Assembly (NCBI RefSeq): GCF_002848345.1
Contig: NZ_CP025429.1
Location: 4,712,001-4,776,000, forward strand
Reading direction: 5' to 3'
DNA from: Chromobacterium sp. ATCC 53434
Lineage (GTDB): Bacteria > Pseudomonadota > Gammaproteobacteria > Burkholderiales > Chromobacteriaceae
DNA length: 64,000 bases
How positions within the stretch are numbered: position 1 is the first letter of the stretch; each line of letters opens with the position of its first letter. Made by a program: the position numbers and the translations under genes. The notes beneath the pieces were generated by a model. It was not told where the DNA came from, did no database searches, and saw only the letters and a program-made list of their open reading frames with translations. Positions 62,054-64,000 of the stretch are shown piece by piece.

Positions 62054-63238
62054 TCAGCCGAGCGCGAGGCTGGGGAGCTTGCTGATCCATGCCGCCAGCC
62101 GTTTCTCCTGTCTGACGCGTTGACTGGCGAAAGCATCCTGGCCCACATGGCCGTTGCCCTCCGGTTGCGGGCCCGGCCAGGGGCGGGCGGCATGGGACGC
62201 GAAGCAGCGGTCGTGCACCATGCAGCTGAGGCGGACATGAGACCAGACCTTGTCCCGCAAGAACCATTGATCGACGTTGGGCGTTTCCATATGCGCCGAA
62301 CGGTAGCCGGCCAGCAGCGTGTCCAGCGGCGGCAACGCGCCGGCGACGCCGCCCCACATGCCGGCCAGGATCAGATCGGTATGCGTCCACCAGTCCCGCA
62401 TCACATGGAACCAGCGACCGGACGCCAGCCATTCGTCGACGGCCAGCTTCTCGCGCGGGCCGATGACGGAATCAGCGTCGCGAACCAGGAAGCGGCCCAC
62501 CCGCGGGTCGTTTGCCGCCTGGAAGCGCCAGGTCAGCCGTTGGCGCAGGCTTTGCCCCGGCGCCTCCAGCACCAGTTCGCAGCCCAGCGCGGCCAGCTCT
62601 CGCCGGACCTCCTCCGGCACCGTTTCATCCAGATAGAAGCGCGCCCGCCAGCCGGGATAGACATGGGGAGCCGCCAGCGCATTGTCGATGGCGCCTCGCA
62701 GATAGCGAGGGTTGCCGCCCCACAACGAAAAGGCGATGACCTGGGTTTTCCCCAGGGCGAAGGCCGCCGGATCGGTATCGGGCAGCCGCCAGCCGACAGG
62801 CGCCTCGCCATGCTGGCTATCGGACAGCGCCAGCGACCGCGCGCCGGCATCCGCCGCTTCTTGCAGACGGCCAAGCCGGTGGAAGCAGGTGCAGAGCGTG
62901 GCGTGCACCAGGGCGTCGCCAGGATCGTGCGCGAGGTAGGCTTGCAGCGTTGGAATGGCTTGCTCGCATTGTTGGCTGCGTGCCAGGGAAATGCCCAGAT
63001 TGAGCAGGACTTCCCGGTTGTCGGGATAGTCGGGGCGCACCTGGGCCAGCGCCTGGGCGGCGGCGTGGTATTGGCCGGCCAGAAACAGGTAATAGGCCAG
63101 CTGCAGCACCAGATCCACCGGCTTCCTATGGCCGTGGCGGTTCACGGCCGCCAGCGTCAGGGCGATGGCCTCCTGTGGTTTGCCGGCTTGCCAGCTGGCG
63201 TGGGCGCCGGCGTCCCAGGCGGTGGGCGCTGCGGTCAT
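62054..63238 (-). CDS. TPR protein with C-terminal glycosyltransferase-like domain
   Basis: A 394-residue cytosolic protein. Residues ~1-140 are tetratricopeptide-like helices (AYYLFLAGQYHAAAQALAQV, NLGISLARSQQCEQAIPTLQ). The rest resembles glycosyltransferases of the capsule/TagE-like group: IAFSLWGGNPRYLRGAIDNA begins the domain, YPGWRARFYLDETVP follows, and RFLVRDADSVIG supplies a DxD-type motif for the nucleotide sugar. AAGGAGC precedes the ATG at 63238. It lies between lapD and the adhesin gene, on the adhesin's strand and just downstream of it. A role in glycosylating the adhesin is a guess from position. Confidence 0.75.
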   Translation of the reverse strand: MTAAPTAWDAGAHASWQAGKPQEAIALTLAAVNRHGHRKPVDLVLQLAYYLFLAGQYHAAAQALAQVRPDYPDNREVLLNLGISLARSQQCEQAIPTLQAYLAHDPGDALVHATLCTCFHRLGRLQEAADAGARSLALSDSQHGEAPVGWRLPDTDPAAFALGKTQVIAFSLWGGNPRYLRGAIDNALAAPHVYPGWRARFYLDETVPEEVRRELAALGCELVLEAPGQSLRQRLTWRFQAANDPRVGRFLVRDADSVIGPREKLAVDEWLASGRWFHVMRDWWTHTDLILAGMWGGVAGALPPLDTLLAGYRSAHMETPNVDQWFLRDKVWSHVRLSCMVHDRCFASHAARPWPGPQPEGNGHVGQDAFASQRVRQEKRLAAWISKLPSLALG

Positions 63239-63272
63239 GGCGTGCTCCTTGCTCAGTGCAGAGGCGACGGTG

Positions 63273-63302
63273 AAAAAGCCCCCCGCGGAGGACAGGGGGC
63301 TT
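63273..63302 (-). terminator. Intrinsic terminator after the adhesin gene
   Basis: On the minus strand AAGCCCCC / GGGGGCTT (8 bp, 11-nt loop) leads into TTTTT; it sits between the adhesin stop (63325) and the TPR-glycosyltransferase start. Confidence 0.85.
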
Positions 63303-63324
63303 AGCGCGACGATGGAGCCAGGCC

Positions 63325-64000
63325 TTATTCCGTATGTTGCTGGCCGTGGCTCAACAGGTTTTTCAGCACCTGCGCGTCGCTGAGCGCGATGGCATGCGTC
63401 AGGTCGACGCTGGCCAGCGATTGCGCTGCCGGCGCGCCCGGGCCGGAGTGGCGGGCGTCCGTCGCCGCGTCCGCGCTTTCCTTGTGGGCGTTCAGATAGC
63501 TGTCCAGACTTGCCGCGCGATGGCCGCCTTCCGGCAGCACGTCCTTCAGGTCCAGCGCATCCTTTCCGTCCCGCTGGCCGTGATCGACAAAGCCGCTCCG
63601 GGCCGGCTCCGGCGTGGCGGCGGCGCTTTGTTCGCCCAGCGTCCACTTGAAGGTATCGATGCCGGTACCGCCGCGGGCCCCGGCCTCGGCGGAGTGCGGC
63701 GCATCGTGGGCGATGGACGGACTTGGTTGGTTGCCGGCAGGCTCGACGGCGGTCTTCTGCGCGCCATAGACGATGCCGGGCTCATCGCTGGCCGCGCCGT
63801 GCCGATGGGTTTCCGTGGCGGCGATCTCTCCGGCGCTAGCCTTGGCATGCCCGGCGGCGGCGATGCTGGTTTCACGTGAAACCGCGTCGGCATGATGAGC
63901 AATTGCCGTCTTGTCCGGCGTAGCGGCATCGAGTTTGGCGCTGAGAAGCTCGGTGCTGGCGGCTGTGGCTAGGCTTGCAGTCACGATGCCTTGACTGCCG
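63325..64000 (-). CDS. C-terminal end of a Lap-type surface adhesin (5' part outside window)
   Basis: The last ~225 residues of a larger protein; the frame is open to the right edge and no credible start is needed. The sequence IDTFKWTLGEQS... followed by GKDALDLKDVLPEG matches the C-terminal secretion-signal region of LapA/VC_A0849-class type I substrates (W.LG...D.LDL.D.L). The preceding ~100 residues are Ala/His/Thr-rich, without glycine-rich RTX nonapeptides in the visible part. With LapBCE, LapG and LapD encoded next to it, it is the likely substrate. A perfect parS palindrome lies in its reading frame. Total size and repeats cannot be seen. Confidence 0.75.
   Translation of the reverse strand, partial: GSQGIVTASLATAASTELLSAKLDAATPDKTAIAHHADAVSRETSIAAAGHAKASAGEIAATETHRHGAASDEPGIVYGAQKTAVEPAGNQPSPSIAHDAPHSAEAGARGGTGIDTFKWTLGEQSAAATPEPARSGFVDHGQRDGKDALDLKDVLPEGGHRAASLDSYLNAHKESADAATDARHSGPGAPAAQSLASVDLTHAIALSDAQVLKNLLSHGQQHTE
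63869..63882. promoter_or_regulatory. parS-like ParB-binding site 4 (inside the adhesin gene)
   Basis: A perfect GTTTCACGTGAAAC palindrome flanked by G and C. It is in the adhesin coding region, where it encodes VSRET. Confidence 0.8.

Overview
The window is one contiguous stretch of a high-G+C Gram-negative chromosome, with dense genes, short gaps and few mobile sequences. The gene content (thiC, pyk, glpKFD, rlhA, ycaQ, a fused indolepyruvate ferredoxin oxidoreductase, a YopT-type protease, an OprD-type porin) best fits a betaproteobacterium of the Chromobacterium/Neisseriales type. That assignment is inference from gene content and composition; no rRNA or tRNA gene lies in the window. Four parS-like ParB sites between 34 and 64 kb suggest that this part of the chromosome lies near the replication origin.

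Layout. 0-5 kb: the 3' part of thiC, a Spo0M-like gene, a DUF2789 gene, and two tail-to-tail diguanylate cyclases, one with a globin haem sensor and one membrane-anchored. 5-10 kb: an EIIA-Ntr-like protein, a small lipoprotein, two periplasmic solute-binding proteins, EthD and VOC proteins, and the DNA glycosylase YcaQ. 10-16 kb: pyruvate kinase diverging from the glycerol regulon glpK-glpF-glpD, with a good sigma-70 promoter and candidate operators. 16-24 kb: a predicted type III effector of the YopT (C58) family, a B3/B4-domain protein, a chemoreceptor, an Lrp regulator diverging from an EamA exporter, and an MsmK-type ABC ATPase beside an OprD-family porin. 24-29 kb: rlhA, a lower-G+C lipoprotein, a decayed duplicate of a small gene carrying a 34-bp palindromic insertion, and an SDR/HxlR divergent pair. 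29-45 kb: mostly small metabolic and envelope genes (GT1 glycosyltransferase, MAPEG, DUF3079, a phosphodiesterase-like protein, envelope proteins, a PhaC-like DUF3141 protein, GST, MazG, sirtuin, MscS), plus an unidentified protein that could be secreted and an SDR/LysR divergent pair. 45-53 kb: a Fur-boxed lipoprotein combining DUF1566-like domains with a di-haem peroxidase, a second lipoprotein, the large indolepyruvate oxidoreductase and rarD.

53-64 kb is the most coherent system: a Lap-type adhesin module controlled by c-di-GMP. It encodes the type I secretion ATPase (LapB), adaptor (LapC), TolC-like outer-membrane channel (LapE), periplasmic protease (LapG), inside-out c-di-GMP receptor (LapD, with degenerate GGDEF and EAL motifs) and, running off the right edge, the C-terminal secretion-signal region of a large adhesin. 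A LuxR-type protein with a pseudo-receiver is translationally linked to lapBC, and a TPR-glycosyltransferase lies between lapD and the adhesin. The two active-looking diguanylate cyclases at 2.7-4.9 kb could supply the c-di-GMP this module senses; that link is inferred.
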